A stretch of DNA of 64,000 bases from Blasia pusilla (Eukaryota > Marchantiophyta > Marchantiopsida > Blasiales). Within the stretch, counting starts at the first letter, position 1. Each line of letters starts with the position of its first letter. Below the pieces are notes generated by a model. It was not told where the DNA came from and ran no database searches. It saw nothing but the letters and a program-made list of their open reading frames with translations. Of the stretch, positions 13,261 to 24,745 are shown one piece after another. The position numbers were made by a program, and so were the translations under genes. The stretch is taken from NCBI GenBank assembly GCA_050084515.1, contig CM114275.1:23498001-23562000 (forward strand), written 5' to 3'.

Positions 13261-15520
13261 AACCGTCTGCAGTGAGGCGAGTGGCTTCTGGGATTTTTCT
13301 CTTGCCCAGGTCAAATTTTGTTAATCACCTGTGTACAAAGTGTCAGGAGTGGTGGAGCTTTCCAGATCAAAAGTGCAACCTCATTTCTGAAGCTTATGCA
13401 CATATGTGAAATGTTAAGTCCCACCGTTTCTAGTTAATGCATCCATATCCTATGGTAAAACCAAGAAGGAAAATGCTTCAACACTCTTCAGCAGTCTTCT
13501 GTGGTTCGAGAGCACAGGTCCAATCGATTCTCACTTCAGCTATAAAAGTCTAAAGTGTGGGAATTAATAATGAACGAATGAATGGTTGTGTACTCGAATC
13601 AAAATGAGCCATAGGATGAGAGATTACAATGCTTGCATTACTTCGGTAGGTCAGTTCATGCAAGGACAGAAGAGTAACAGCAATATAAGTTGAGTTCCTG
13701 GGAATCCAAATGTTGTATTCTGACAGTTACCACTTGGAATCTCATGCATTTGAAATCTTTCCTCATGGCTGAAGTTCCTCCAGCCTTCAAGGACGAATAA
13801 GGAAATAGCATTTGTCCCAAACATGAGTCCTAGTTCCAGACCTGGGTCCGAGTTCCATGAGTCGACCTATCCTCTTCGGGGTCAAGAATCGCTAGTGAGT
13901 TGCGACTCCTAGTGCCCCTGTAGGAATCGCGAGTTGCAACTCATGGACTTATAAGGAACTCCAAATCCTTACAAGTCCATGAATCTAAACTTCATATGGG
14001 ATGTTCACATCCCACATCAGCACCTGCTTTAAAATTACCAGCGGCAATTGAGTGCATCTATACGGAACCCGTCCGATGGAACTTTCTCCCTCTCCCGAGG
14101 ACTCACTCGCAGGTCGGGCACTGCTCTCCAAGTCTCCTTGTCCTGCATGTCACATAGACTCTGTACAGGAGGCGCAGTATACCAAAGTGTGGGTCGTACT
14201 GTGCCCGTCTCTTGCTCTGAGCAAACCGTTCCTAACAGCGTAAAATTTTGCCCCTACAGTTCCCTCAGGTTCGGAAGGACCTCCGAGAAAGTCGAGAACC
14301 GGTGCTCAGCTTCTCTTCCCAACCCCTACGGACACGTCGCACACACCACGTGTTTGGATAGGTTCCTGGAAGCAAGGGGTGTTTGCACATTTCGTCTCCT
14401 TCCATCCCTATTCGTCCACACTCTCTTACTCCTCCGGTTTCCTCTCCCAACACTTTAGTGGGATGGATATATATTGGGCGACACTTGAAAATCATTTTAG
14501 AATCGTTTGAAAGATTTATAATTTGAGCAGTAGTATGGGCTTGCGTGATACATGAACAAATTTCGTCACAAGATTTTCTTACGAAATTCTATTTGACCTT
14601 GTTGGCATAAGAATGAAACATATATGAATTAGTTTATACTACCTGCAATCAATGAATTAATAGATTAAACTATACATGATCCATTTTCTCAATGCAGAAA
14701 AGCAAGAACTTCCATGAGTCTTTTCTACTCCTTGACTCCTAATCTTTGAATAATTTTTATTACCTGTTTAGATTTCCTTATCCATATTAAAAAATAGAAT
14801 TTACTAACTTCTCCACTTTTTTATCAATATTCTTTTACATTTTATTTGGAAATAAAATAGATTATGTAGGTTTATGGATGTTTACGTTCCATTTGACACA
14901 TCTTATTATGGTCCCTAGTTTGAGATTTAAACCATACACTAACCATTGCAGGGGCGCTTTACAGTCTATATATATTTTTCCCCACATGTACCAGGGCCAA
15001 AATAAGAATTTTTCTTAAGATTATTTCCAAATATAATAACATATAACTATAATATGACCGATATCTTTAGCCGATATTTTGTTTCAACTATGCTCCCTAA
15101 TAAATACTTTTGCGACCCTTTAAAGTGAAAAAGAATTGAGGGTAAGCTATTCAGAGCATGCTATGTACAGGCAACTTACTAAAACTCTAAAAACAACAAG
15201 TGAACTAATATCCACCACACGTGTCTCTTCATAGCAACACTAAAATGCGTAGAAAACCTATATAAAGCATGGAAAAGTTAGCGTATCAATAAGTGGCTAA
15301 TTCGCGCATTAGTATGTGCTTATAGGGCTCGCGATTATTGGGCCAATGATTTGAATCAGTCCCTGTTCCCTGCACCTTTTAGCTTAAGGCTGCTAAGACG
15401 GCGCATAGATTCGATTTTTAGTTGTAGTTTCCGGGTAAAAGGGTCATAAGCGTTAGGAGGTAGCCCTTTAGGGCGAAAGATCCAAGAAATAAAGGTTTGT
15501 TTTACTCTAAGACGGCGTGT
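13261..15520. other. NUP85 3' flank and intergenic DNA, no second gene seen
   Basis: The first few hundred bases are probably NUP85 3' UTR. A GC-richer patch at about 13800-14460 has overlapping open frames on both strands (for example 14048-14458) but no recognisable domain. The rest is AT-rich. Confidence 0.45.
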
Positions 15521-15521
15521 A

Positions 15522-15581
15522 GACTCGAATCTTATTGATTGCGAGCAATCAATAAGATTCGCAATCAATAAGATTCGAGTC
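15522..15581. repeat. Inverted repeat with duplicated arm
   Basis: The 21-base arm at 15522-15542 ends ...CTTATTGATTGC. It is followed after a 2-base loop by a perfect 17-base complement (15545-15561). A second complement matching all 21 bases follows at about 15560-15580. Either copy can pair with the first arm. Just upstream, an 'aagacggcg.(g/c)atagactcg'-like motif occurs twice (about 15391 and 15508). Confidence 0.8.
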
Positions 15582-15644
15582 GCAATTTTTGAAGGGGTGA
15601 AAATTGGAAGTTTTAAGATTTTTTTTTCTCTTTTTTCTTCCTTT

Positions 15645-15925
15645 CATTTAATTGTGTTGGGAGTCCCTTGTCGTGACTTGTCTAAATTTGTTGATTGGAG
15701 TTGTTAGTCATTCTTTCTAGTAGGGAGAGTAATTTGGCTCACACCAAATTTACAATACGATGCATGGGTTTGAACTCCCATTTGGGATTACATACATACC
15801 ACTTCAAATAATTTTTCTTCTCTTGTATTTCTTGAGTTTGGGGATGAAAAGTTATTTTGGTTCCTTTTTCCTTTTTCACTTTACTAGTAAGAGTGCATGA
15901 GCTATGCCCAAGCACAATGGCCGGT
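15645..15925 (+). repeat. 280-bp dispersed repeat, copy 1
   Basis: This copy is a close match (by eye well over 80%) to 17037-17318 in the same orientation. Both contain TGTTGGGA near the start, a 'gggtttgaactcc' block resembling a tRNA T-arm, and end ...ATGCCCAAGCACAA. The two copies lie 1.4 kb apart. They could be two insertions of one family or the ends of a short element. Confidence 0.75.
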
Positions 15926-17036
15926 ATCCTCTTTCAATTGCCTAGCCCCTCATGCGACACCTCACAAAATTATTTGAATACTTGTGTGCATGAAAAAGAA
16001 ATCCATATGCGGGTACGGTGAGGTGTAAATTAGTTCGGATGCTTCACTTTTTCGAGATTTTTAAATTTTTTTACCCTCCTACTTATAGTAATCCCCATGT
16101 GTTTCATTAATAGTATAAATGTACTCCTTTTTTTAGGCCTACAAGTTACATGATGGCATATCCTATCCTCGACATACAGAGAGCATAGAGTGCTAAGAGT
16201 CTAAACCTTAAAAATTATGGATATGAAAGGCTTATCCCTCATAGCAGTATCCTAAGTGGAACCAGTATATGTGGCCCTAGTTTTGGGGTCTTTTTTTAAC
16301 AAAGAGGGTTCGTAGAAGACTTACACTGTGGGAGAAACTCGTGGAGAAACTTGTGTTTGGAGGCGGTAACACGTACCACGACATGGAGAAGGAATAAATC
16401 CTCATTGTAATGGAGGATTTATTAACACTCTCCATTACAAGGAGGAGTAATTGGGAGAAACAAAAGAAACAAGATATTAAATGAGATGTTTTTATTACTT
16501 TTTATCTATCCTACGGTTGAGAAGTCTGGAGAATAACTTGCATTCTCCAGCGTGTGCACTCGGAAGAGACTACAAGTAAGGGCTGTATTTCATACCTTCA
16601 TCTTTCTCCCAATTGATATAATCCCACATACTTTGAGCACAAAGTAGTTGCATTACTTAGGAAAACCGTAGCACAAACCACAATTTTTTGGCAAAAAGAT
16701 ATGGTCCTTGGATGAGATATGGAGTCTAGGTTCCTAATGTAATCATTACTCGTCATTTGTGATGTGCCCGTGGTAGAGGAGAGTGGACTCAAAAGCAAGA
16801 AGTAGATAAAAAAGTTGCAAGTAGAGACAAATATATCATAGGATAATAGAAACTAATACCGGATTTTTTGAAGGAGAAGATGATGGTATAGACGACCTCC
16901 TTAGGGGAAACTTGAGTATCAAGACTCAAGGGAATCAATAACTAGTCTCAATGATCTTGGGTGGTATCAAGTCAAAATCAAGCACTAGAGTTAAAGGCAA
17001 TTAGGGTAACAAAAAGCAAGCATCAAATACTTTATA

Positions 17037-17318
17037 CTTTCATTTACTTGTGTTGGGATTCTCTTATCGTGACTCGTCTAAATTTTTTGATTGGAGTTGT
17101 TAGTCTTTCTTTCTAGTAGGGAGAGTTGTTTGACTCACACCAAATTTACAATACAATGCATGGGTTTGAACTCTCCATTTGGGACTACATACATACCACA
17201 TTAGATTATTTTTCTTCTCTTGTATTTCTTGAGTGTGGGGATGAAAAGTTATTTTGGTTCCTTTTTCATTTTTCACTTTACCAATAAGAGCGCATGAGCT
17301 ATGCCCAAGCACAATTTG
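17037..17318 (+). repeat. 280-bp dispersed repeat, copy 2
   Basis: Partner of the copy at 15645-15925; differences are scattered substitutions and single-base indels. The 1.1 kb between the copies (15926-17036) has no recognisable coding content. Similarity extends a little upstream of TGTTGGGA in both, so that motif is not a clean LTR boundary. Confidence 0.75.
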
Positions 17319-17612
17319 TCTATAAAAAAAGAGAAAATTTTAGCGTAAAAGGATGTTGGAGAAACTAAAAGAAAGGATTCCATACCCTATAATATCCAAT
17401 ACAAATCCGCAAGAAGATGCATTTACCAACTTTTTTGCAATTAATGGATGTGTGCAAGTGTCTTCTAATGACAAGTTTAAGTATTAAATCATTTAGATTC
17501 CTCCACCTATAAAACCACAAATTTTTGTTTCATTATGTTTACACCATTCTCAAGGCACACATTCAAAATTAGAAAGGGAGCAACCATAGAATTACCAAAA
17601 TACCACGTGTAT

Positions 17613-18952
17613 TTTCGTGCGCCTACTCCTCTTGAACGTCAACCTTGGATGTTGCGGAAATGTACATTCAATAGGTCACGCTCACTCTGCTCATCTGCAC
17701 TCAAACACACTCTTATTAGTCTTGGTTTGATTCAGTCAGCCTTCCAGCTCCTTGAGTTATGAAATCGTGCCATACATTAAGCTCAACAAGTCCTAACTCC
17801 TCTCTTCCCAACAGAGGCAAGTCTTTATAGATTTGGGACATAATTTTTGGATAGTCTAGGTATTGAAGATTGAGTTACAGTCAAGCTCATGAGACACCTG
17901 AATTGCTACATTTGGTACTCACACGAAATAGGGAAGCTTAATCTAGGTTAGTAAGTTGAGCGCGATTATCTTAACTAGCGTTAGTTAATCATAGTTAGTC
18001 TTACTCGAGACTGAGATTAGGGTTAGGGTTGCTTATACATACCCTATATAATTGAGAAGGGGACCAGCCTCCACTCATTCTCTCATTGCAAATTTTGTTC
18101 TCCATGGTGGTGTGTGTATGTGAGTTATTTTCCATCAATTATGCTTGTTTAGCAGTTTTCCACACTAGGTACTTAAAATGATACTCCCACACCTAACGGT
18201 CCCAACTATCCAATGGACCTCACATGAGTCCCTAATCGAGACCCAAGAAATGAGTCATAGGTTGGAATGTGAGGATGACCTCCAAAATTCACTCCCTTGG
18301 ACTTGACTTAGTGACACACCCCTACGCCAACCTCTCGATCCATTGCGTGCCCTTGGTTTGCCTCGTGGCTTAGGATCTAACTCTACTTAAAGGTAGATTT
18401 TAGATCCCAAGCACCCTTGGAGACCCTCCCCTTTAAATATATATTTGGGATTCTCCGACCTCCCCCCCTACCTTTGGGAAAGTCCTCTCGAGCTGCTCCT
18501 TAATTAATTTTGGCCCTTAACCCAAGTATCTTTCTCAAAAATTTTGGTAAGTTTCTCGATCTTTGATTATGTTTTTGTCTGGATCTTTCGTGTGTTGGAA
18601 TTGGTTTAGCATAAACTTTCCAACGCCACTTTACTTGTCCCAAACACACCTCGGTTCTGGCCATTATGACCTAAAACACAATGAAACCCAAATGGTAATC
18701 AAGTTCCAAGTCGGGTTCTCATCCTCTTTGGCAACCCATTCTTTTTAGACTCCACTCTTCTCAAGTCTTGGTTCATGTTTGGTTCAGGTTTCCCGAGTGA
18801 CGACCATTAACACATGAAACACTTATCTTGCTTTCGTCTCACCTCTCATATCTCCTTCAAGAGACTTCTCTAACATGCATCCATCCTAGTGTGAGCCTAC
18901 TAGATTCTTGATGTTTTACATCGGGGTACGTTTGGTTATGAGGGTTGCTACA
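17613..18952 (-). mobile_element. Old gypsy-type LTR, split by a nested LTR
   Basis: The sequence aligns block by block with the LTR family at 54.1-57.3 kb. Shared blocks include 'cctcttgaacgtcaa', 'cccaactatccaa', 'gacccaag.a.tgagtc', 'ggcaacccattct' and a terminal 'cgtttggttatgagggt'. Orientation is minus. Without the nested unit at 17864-18164 it is about 1.03 kb, matching the about 1.0 kb LTR at 54561-55561. It is strongly diverged and no coding region or target duplication was found. Confidence 0.65.
17864..18164 (-). mobile_element. Nested solo LTR (same family as 1739-2045)
   Basis: This is a reverse-complement relative of 1739-2045. On the minus strand it starts TGTGGAAAACTGC and ends CTCAATCTTCA. 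It interrupts the older LTR exactly where the related LTR at 54.4 kb is continuous. The 7-base repeat CTAGGTA flanks it (17856-17862 and 18165-18171) with one extra T on the left. That is longer than the 5 bp seen at the other copy, so the duplication is slightly irregular. Confidence 0.7.
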
Positions 18953-19869
18953 TGTAAAGCATAACTGGAAAAATAATATTCAGAAAAATCGAGATTCATG
19001 GTGAAATCCATGTATTTTTATGTATTCATATGTGTATGGGCGTAATTACTTTGTGATAAATAGTCTAGTAAGTCACATGTGTTAGTTTAAGAGGAGAGAC
19101 TACCATACATGTGTCAAAACAGAAAGCGAAACATATCAACGATGTTAAGGATGAAAAGAGAAAGGGGGTCGGTCTAAGCCTCAAAATCCTACATATCTCC
19201 TAGTGTTAGCCATAATCATGGTACAAATATACAAACTAACTAAGGGGAAAATATTCTCTTGTCTTTTGGGGGATGGTCCATACAAAGTTCTCTATGTATA
19301 GGATCTGATATCTTCACTTAATCAATCAAAGGCCAATAAACACATGTAAGGCATAGTAGGGAGAATTGGTTGGTTAAAATATTGCACTTTAATGTAGATA
19401 CACACTACTCATTGGCATCAACATGTGTATCATCATCTCTAGCACTTCGTCGTAAACCATTGGTGTGGATCATTCATCTCGACAAGAGTCAGCAAATAGG
19501 GACCAACCTTGTCACTATGGTTCCCATCACACCCGAACCTTGGTTGATCTAGGTTGATAATGCCACATCTAACTTCCCGGTGAACTACATTGGTTGGCTA
19601 CCCGACTACCACTTGGCAAGGCCCCTTTGGTCTCCATTCATGTCTGTCCCAAAAATTCTATCAATTTTTGGTACATATAATTCATCTCCATCAGATTGAG
19701 CCACCTACAATAGCTTGTTGGCCACTATTTATTTGTGGTTGTGCTTGATCCTTAGTGAAAAATCTGCAAAAATTGGACAACGCTACCCCACATGGCCTTC
19801 TAAATAAAAAGGAAAACCAAAAAAATACGTCACCAAGGGCTCTCTTGCAAGGCAACTCAACTCAACTAC

Positions 19870-20640
19870 CCACGTATATACAATGAATCCCCGCTACCCC
19901 CTCTTATCCCTATTATCTTTCTTATCTAAAGTTGAAGTAAAAATTACTCTCACACACACAAACAACTCTACTCTTGAATATGCATAAAGTCATTAAACGA
20001 CATCCATCCTGTGTTATGAGGGAAGTAGAATTCTAACACTTAATATCCTACCAAACCCTAAGAGGATGAGTACTTCAGGGGCTCAATATGAGAAAGATGG
20101 CCAGTCAGAGCCCTATCCCCACCTTTTATACTCTTGGGAAGAGCCAAAATAGTTCTTTTCCCAAAATTAGCCAAATAATGGAAGTTAAAGGTTAAAGTAA
20201 ATTGGGCGATTGTTGATTCAATCAACAAGTGACTTGGCTCAAAGTAGCAAAAGAGAGGGATTTCCAAAAATTACGATTTCCACGTAACGCAAATGTCACC
20301 CACTTCATCTGACCATTCAAAACCAAGTTATCTCCAAACAACTTCTTGATTCCCTAAACCATCAAATTGTTAGAACTCTATAGGTTGGCCAACTAGTATG
20401 TAATAAATTACCAAAAGTTTTAGGATAAATACTTCCTATGAGATATAATTATTATGATGCCAAGAAATAGAGATATTGATGACATATGTCGTGCGCATAC
20501 ATATCGCTACACAACATACATCGCTGGTCACATCTACACCACACAACACCGATCTTCCCCACACACGGGTCGATCCACACATGTACAAAAATCAGCTCAT
20601 ACATATACATGGAGATCACACAACCGCCCCCCTAGCATGC
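19870..20640 (-). mobile_element. LTR-related blocks downstream of the gypsy Pol
   Basis: Two blocks resemble the LTR-like relics at 27.37-27.85 and 36.17-36.8 kb. The block at 19.99-20.30 kb carries a TATA-like 'gagtataaaagg' on the minus strand (about 20136). The block at 20.45-20.64 kb matches 36.17-36.35 kb. Their order is permuted relative to the 36-kb relic, so the exact 3' LTR cannot be drawn. Divergence from the 27.5-kb copy is large, so they may belong to different insertions. Confidence 0.45.
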
Positions 20641-20700
20641 AGTTGGATCCCCCCAACTCCAAATAGAAAATATCACATCTCTCTTACATGACCTACTACC

Positions 20701-20968
20701 CTATACACATATCGGACATATCCATCGTCCCGTGGGAACCACATCAAGAGGGGGGGGGGGTTAGACATGACATATGCCACCCTCGAGAACAACCATCATA
20801 TACCAATATGGTGGCTGCACCCCTCGCAGATCCGCACAACATACACCTCAAGCCTGCAAGTACCACTACCAAGCTCGGATCCAACGTCCCATCCACGTTC
20901 GGAAGATGACATGACGCACAATTGCGCACATGATCCTTCCAAACCATACCATCCCATCCCTCCAACAT
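20701..20968 (-). pseudogene. PHD finger at the C-terminus of gypsy Pol
   Basis: The frame reads RCMLC, then DGCSRGWHMSCLTPP, the core of a C4HC3 PHD zinc finger, which typically reads histone H3 tails. After an 11-C run (plus-strand 20750-20760) the frame shifts. In the next frame the finger finishes as PPLDVVPTGRWICPIC and V, then TAG at 20701-20703. The third zinc Cys is Tyr here (VYDGC). An extra CxxC (NCASC) lies upstream. Location after the integrase C-terminal region suggests a role like that of chromodomains in chromoviruses, namely targeting integration. That role is inference. Confidence 0.8.
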
Positions 20969-21026
20969 GAGGACTCCGGTCGGTAATACCTCCGCACACG
21001 TAGGATCGTGCGCCCTGCAGTGACAT

Positions 21027-22050
21027 CTAGCGTCGTGGGTACTTCGCCTGTAAATTCACGTAATCTCTAGGATGAAACCTCATAATCCCTGGATGATAAC
21101 CTCCTCCACGAATGGTCGTGTACCTCAATGTATCTCTATGATGGGCAATAGCTAAGTTCTCAAAGGCCATAGGCATAACTCTACGAAAAACTTTTGCCCT
21201 TTGAGAACATGCTTGTACCCACACATCTAGATCATCAAGATCTAACACCTCCGCCATGTCACGTTCAAATCGCTGCAGGTAAATCTAGCTCTCTCCCAAA
21301 GAGCAAAAAGTACGGTGAAAATGACGCCAAGGATGCCTGCCGACTAAAGCGATAACCCATAGCCAACCATGGCAACTGTAGGTCCCACTCCCTCAACTGT
21401 CCCCGCTGCAAGCCATACTTGCGCAATCCTCTCTTCACCGTCTGTACCACTCTCTCCGCCAACCCATCCGCCTCAGGATGATCTCTAGATGTGGTGCGGT
21501 GATCTATCAGCGCCTGATCACATAAGGCCTGAAACTCTCCCCTGAACTCGGTACTCTGGTCAGTCAACACCTCCGCCGGTGCACCAAAGTGACTAAGCAC
21601 ACGATCTAGAAACGCATAAGCTGTTCCCTCGCTTGCCTTGTCTGGTAGTGCCACCAACTCTATCCACTTGGAGAAATGCTCCACCATGACCAACACGTAC
21701 CTATGATGACGCCCTGTCAATGGCAAAGGTCCCGCAAAGTCTAAACTCCACCGATAACCTAAACCCATAATCGGCAAAGGATGTAAGTGCGGAGTGGAAG
21801 CATTAAAGGATGCTCACACTCTGTCACATACCATACATCTGGCCACAAACTGTTGTACCCTAGTATGCATGCCGCACCACCAATACTGAACCTGGAGTAA
21901 GCTGTAAGTACGCTTTACTCCGAAATGTCCCAACTCCTCATGGGCATGTCGCACTACACGTGCTCGTTGGGAAGAATGAGGTACCACTCGTATCCTACCA
22001 TCTCCCCATACCCAAAAAATGTGAGTCCCTCCCACCGAACCTCTTGGCTC
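21027..22050 (-). pseudogene. Gypsy integrase (zinc-binding, DDE core, C-terminal region)
   Basis: Inserts the cDNA into host DNA. The HHCC domain lies at 21814-22035 (RHAHEELGHFGVKRTY ... CMVCDRV). The catalytic core lies at 21265-21777, with Asp in WSLDF, Asp in LTDQS and Glu in GLAERVVQT, spaced as in a DD35E enzyme. The C-terminal part (FRRVMPMAFENLAIAHHRDTL) follows in another frame at 21027-21257. The first two parts share the Pol frame and are separated by a TGA at 21814-21816. A frameshift lies near 21260. Confidence 0.9.
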
Positions 22051-23823
22051 TCAGGATCCGATCCCGCCCCTAACACTCACTATACTACGCAATGACGCCT
22101 TGGTCTTGCGCAAGAACTCCACAACCTCCACGTCGTCATGGATAACACGACCACCTGTCGCCTCCTCACTAACCTCCGGAACCAAAGACTCATCATCCAA
22201 CCCCACCACTGGAGTCATCACATGTGGCTGACCTGCCATAGTCAACCAACAAAGATAGGCAGATGCATGCCAACCGGGCACCATCTCCTCATCACTCTCT
22301 CCGTGCCATCGAGCTCCTGTGTCGTCTCTCTGACTCGAACATGGGTTACGACTCAACCCATCCGCATCCTGGTTCAGCCGACCTGGCCTATGAACCACCT
22401 CAAACTCATACTCCTGTAGTAATAGAGCCCACTTGGCAAGCTTTCCCATAAGCTTGTCGGACTCCATCAACCACCTCAACGGCTGATGATCAGTGATAAG
22501 TGTGAAAGGGTTTCCGAATAAATAGCACCTAAAATGTGCCACGGCCCACACTGCAGCCAAGCACTCTCCCTCGTAGGAGCTGTACTTCGCCTCTGCAATG
22601 TTGTTCGATCGGCTCGCGTAAGCCACAACTACCTCCCTCTCCTCGTCATCCCTCTGAGTAAGCACTGCTCCTAGACCCAACATGCTCCAATCCGTATGTA
22701 ACTGGAATGGGCGACCCCTAACCGGTCTCTGTAAAATGGGTGAGGACGTCAACCGGTCCTTGAGCTCCTGAAATGCTCGCTCCTGATCATCTCCCCACAA
22801 CCAAACATGATCAAGTCTTGTCAACAAGGTCAAAGACTTTGCGATCGCACTAAAACCCTTGACATTCCGTCGATAGAAGTTCGCCAGTCCAAGAAATGCT
22901 CGGACTCGACTCACATTAGTAAGGCGTGGAATCTGCGCAATAGCCTCTACCTTCGTCTGTTGAACGCCTAACCCACTCGGGTATATGGTGTGTCCCAAGT
23001 ACTCAATCTGCTCCTGAAAGAATTTGCACTTGCGTGGATGTAACTTCAGTCCATGTAACCGCAATCGCCGAAACACCTCCTCCAAGTGTCGCTCATGCTC
23101 CTCAACCGTGGAACTGAAGATAAGAATATCATCTATGTAACATCGTACAAAATCCAAGCCAGCAAGAATCCTATCCATCACTCTCTAAAACTCTGCATGC
23201 GCGTTCTTCAACCCAAATGGTAAGAACCGCCAGAGATACAAGCAATCTCTCCCGAACCGATCTATCCCCCAGAATGTTGTCTTCTCCCTGTTCTCCAACC
23301 TGATAGGAAGCTGATGATAGCCAACACGGAGGTCTAAAGTACTGAAGATCTTTGCATGCCCTACCGCATCAAAGATCTCCTCAGTAGTAGGCATGGCGTA
23401 CCGATCTGACCTCGTTTGTCGGTTGATAGGATGGTAATCTCCACACATCCGCCTATCCGTCCAATTGCCATACATATCCTTCTTCCCCGGCATGACTGTG
23501 GTAGATGCATACTTCCCATGTGATAACTCCACAAGTCCTCCCTCCAACAAGTCCTGACTCCTGCTCTGAATCAAGGCTCGCTCCATATCAGAATACCTGT
23601 AGGGTCGACAAAAGATCGGCGTATCACTAGCCAACTCAATCCCTATCCCGGGACCCTTCAGCGTACCCAAGTCTCTCATACTGAAGGCAAAACAACTGAC
23701 ATGCCCTCTCAACAACCTATGAACTCGCCGTCGCTCTCCTTCTATCAACTTGAGACCTATCACAGGCTCCCAAGTCTCCATCGTGACCTCACTCAGAGAG
23801 GAAGCAACCTCCGGCTTTGGTTG
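22051..23823 (-). pseudogene. Gypsy reverse transcriptase and RNase H
   Basis: Copies element RNA to DNA and degrades the RNA strand. The RT N-terminal half is at 23185-23781 (ends LPFGLKNAHAEF). After a TAG at 23185-23187 the frame resumes with RVMDRIL and the catalytic YIDD box. RNase H follows (LHTDWSMLGLGAVL ... YSSYEGECLAAVWA ... TDHQPL), then the typical LNQDADGLSR linker. The TAG replaces the Gln expected in AEFQRVMDRIL, one C-to-T change. The frame is the same as the methyltransferase half upstream. Confidence 0.95.
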
Positions 23824-24745
23824 CTATGTAGCAACCCTAGCCACCTCTGCAACAGCCACTCCACTATGACCTCCTACACCATGCTCCACATCCGAAAAAT
23901 GAACATGTGCTACTCTAGCCTCCTTCGCACTCTCTGCTCGAACGATGTCCCAGGAAGTCCATGGGTGCCTATCTCTCCTCGTCTCGCCCCCAGCCAATGC
24001 CTGTACAGACCCTGTAAGCAATGGTCCAACTCGTGGACGTGACGGCATGGATGACACTTGCATCCATCTTTGCTCAGCCATACCTAGGCTGACTATCCAT
24101 GTGAGATAGTTGAGGTCCATTGCCTGCCCCAACACCTGTCTCCGTGATGCCTCAGTCATCCCTGGCACCGCCGTAGTACCAGTAGTGAACCCCATGGCGC
24201 GCTCGCGCTCATCTGCTGTAGGCTCCTCCAGTGCTCCGGTCACCTCATCCCAAATCATGCGTGACCCTCCTTGACGAAAGGCATGGGATGTTGGGAAGCT
24301 CACCAACGTAGGTAAGGCTGCCCTCAACTCCCCCACCCTATTGGCCATGGCCAACGGTGGTCTATCATCACATGTCACCACCTGAGATCGACGCCCTGAG
24401 CCCAAAATAGCATCCACTGTGAGATGTGGTGCTCTCTGGACTCCATTGTATGCTCGACTCAGTACCTCTGATGGTATCACGTTCGTCCACCACAGTCGTG
24501 GACGATGGGCACGTGACCCAACTCTCGCTGCATCTAACAACACAAGAGGTCCCAACCAGGACCTCACCTGATGTACACTCGTCATCACACGTGCACGAGT
24601 GTCTCCCAACAACGGCACGTTCTCCAAAATGTATGCTAGAGAACATATCTGACTCTCCTGCAAGTGTCGTACTACTCGTAGCACTTGACCGCCATCCTGG
24701 CCGATAAGAAACGGTCTCTTCCCAGAAATCGGAATGTTGGAGGGG
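23824..24745 (-). pseudogene. C-terminal half of a C5-cytosine DNA methyltransferase within Pol
   Basis: Motifs of C5-methyltransferases appear in order: the ENV box in AYILENVPLLGDTR (motif VI), SRAHRPRLWWTN (motif VIII, Arg-x-Arg), ERERAMGF (motif IX region), and RRQVLGQAMDLNYLTWIV (motif X). The AHRxRxxW pattern recalls the DNMT3/DRM branch rather than DNMT1. The frame runs on, after one TAG (23824-23826), into reverse transcriptase; start offsets 24801, 23781 and 23181 are all multiples of three apart. A protease-like tail (DFWEETVSYRPGW) sits just upstream at about 24700-24740 in another frame. Motifs I-IV are missing here and lie at 24734-25365 on the plus strand. Confidence 0.88.

Noticed and set aside
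15765-15785. tRNA gene suggested by a T-arm-like block
   Set aside because: No acceptor stem, D-arm or anticodon arm can be folded around it.
18016-18030. Telomere-like TTAGGG repeat
   Set aside because: Only about two units, inside an LTR; not an interstitial telomere array.
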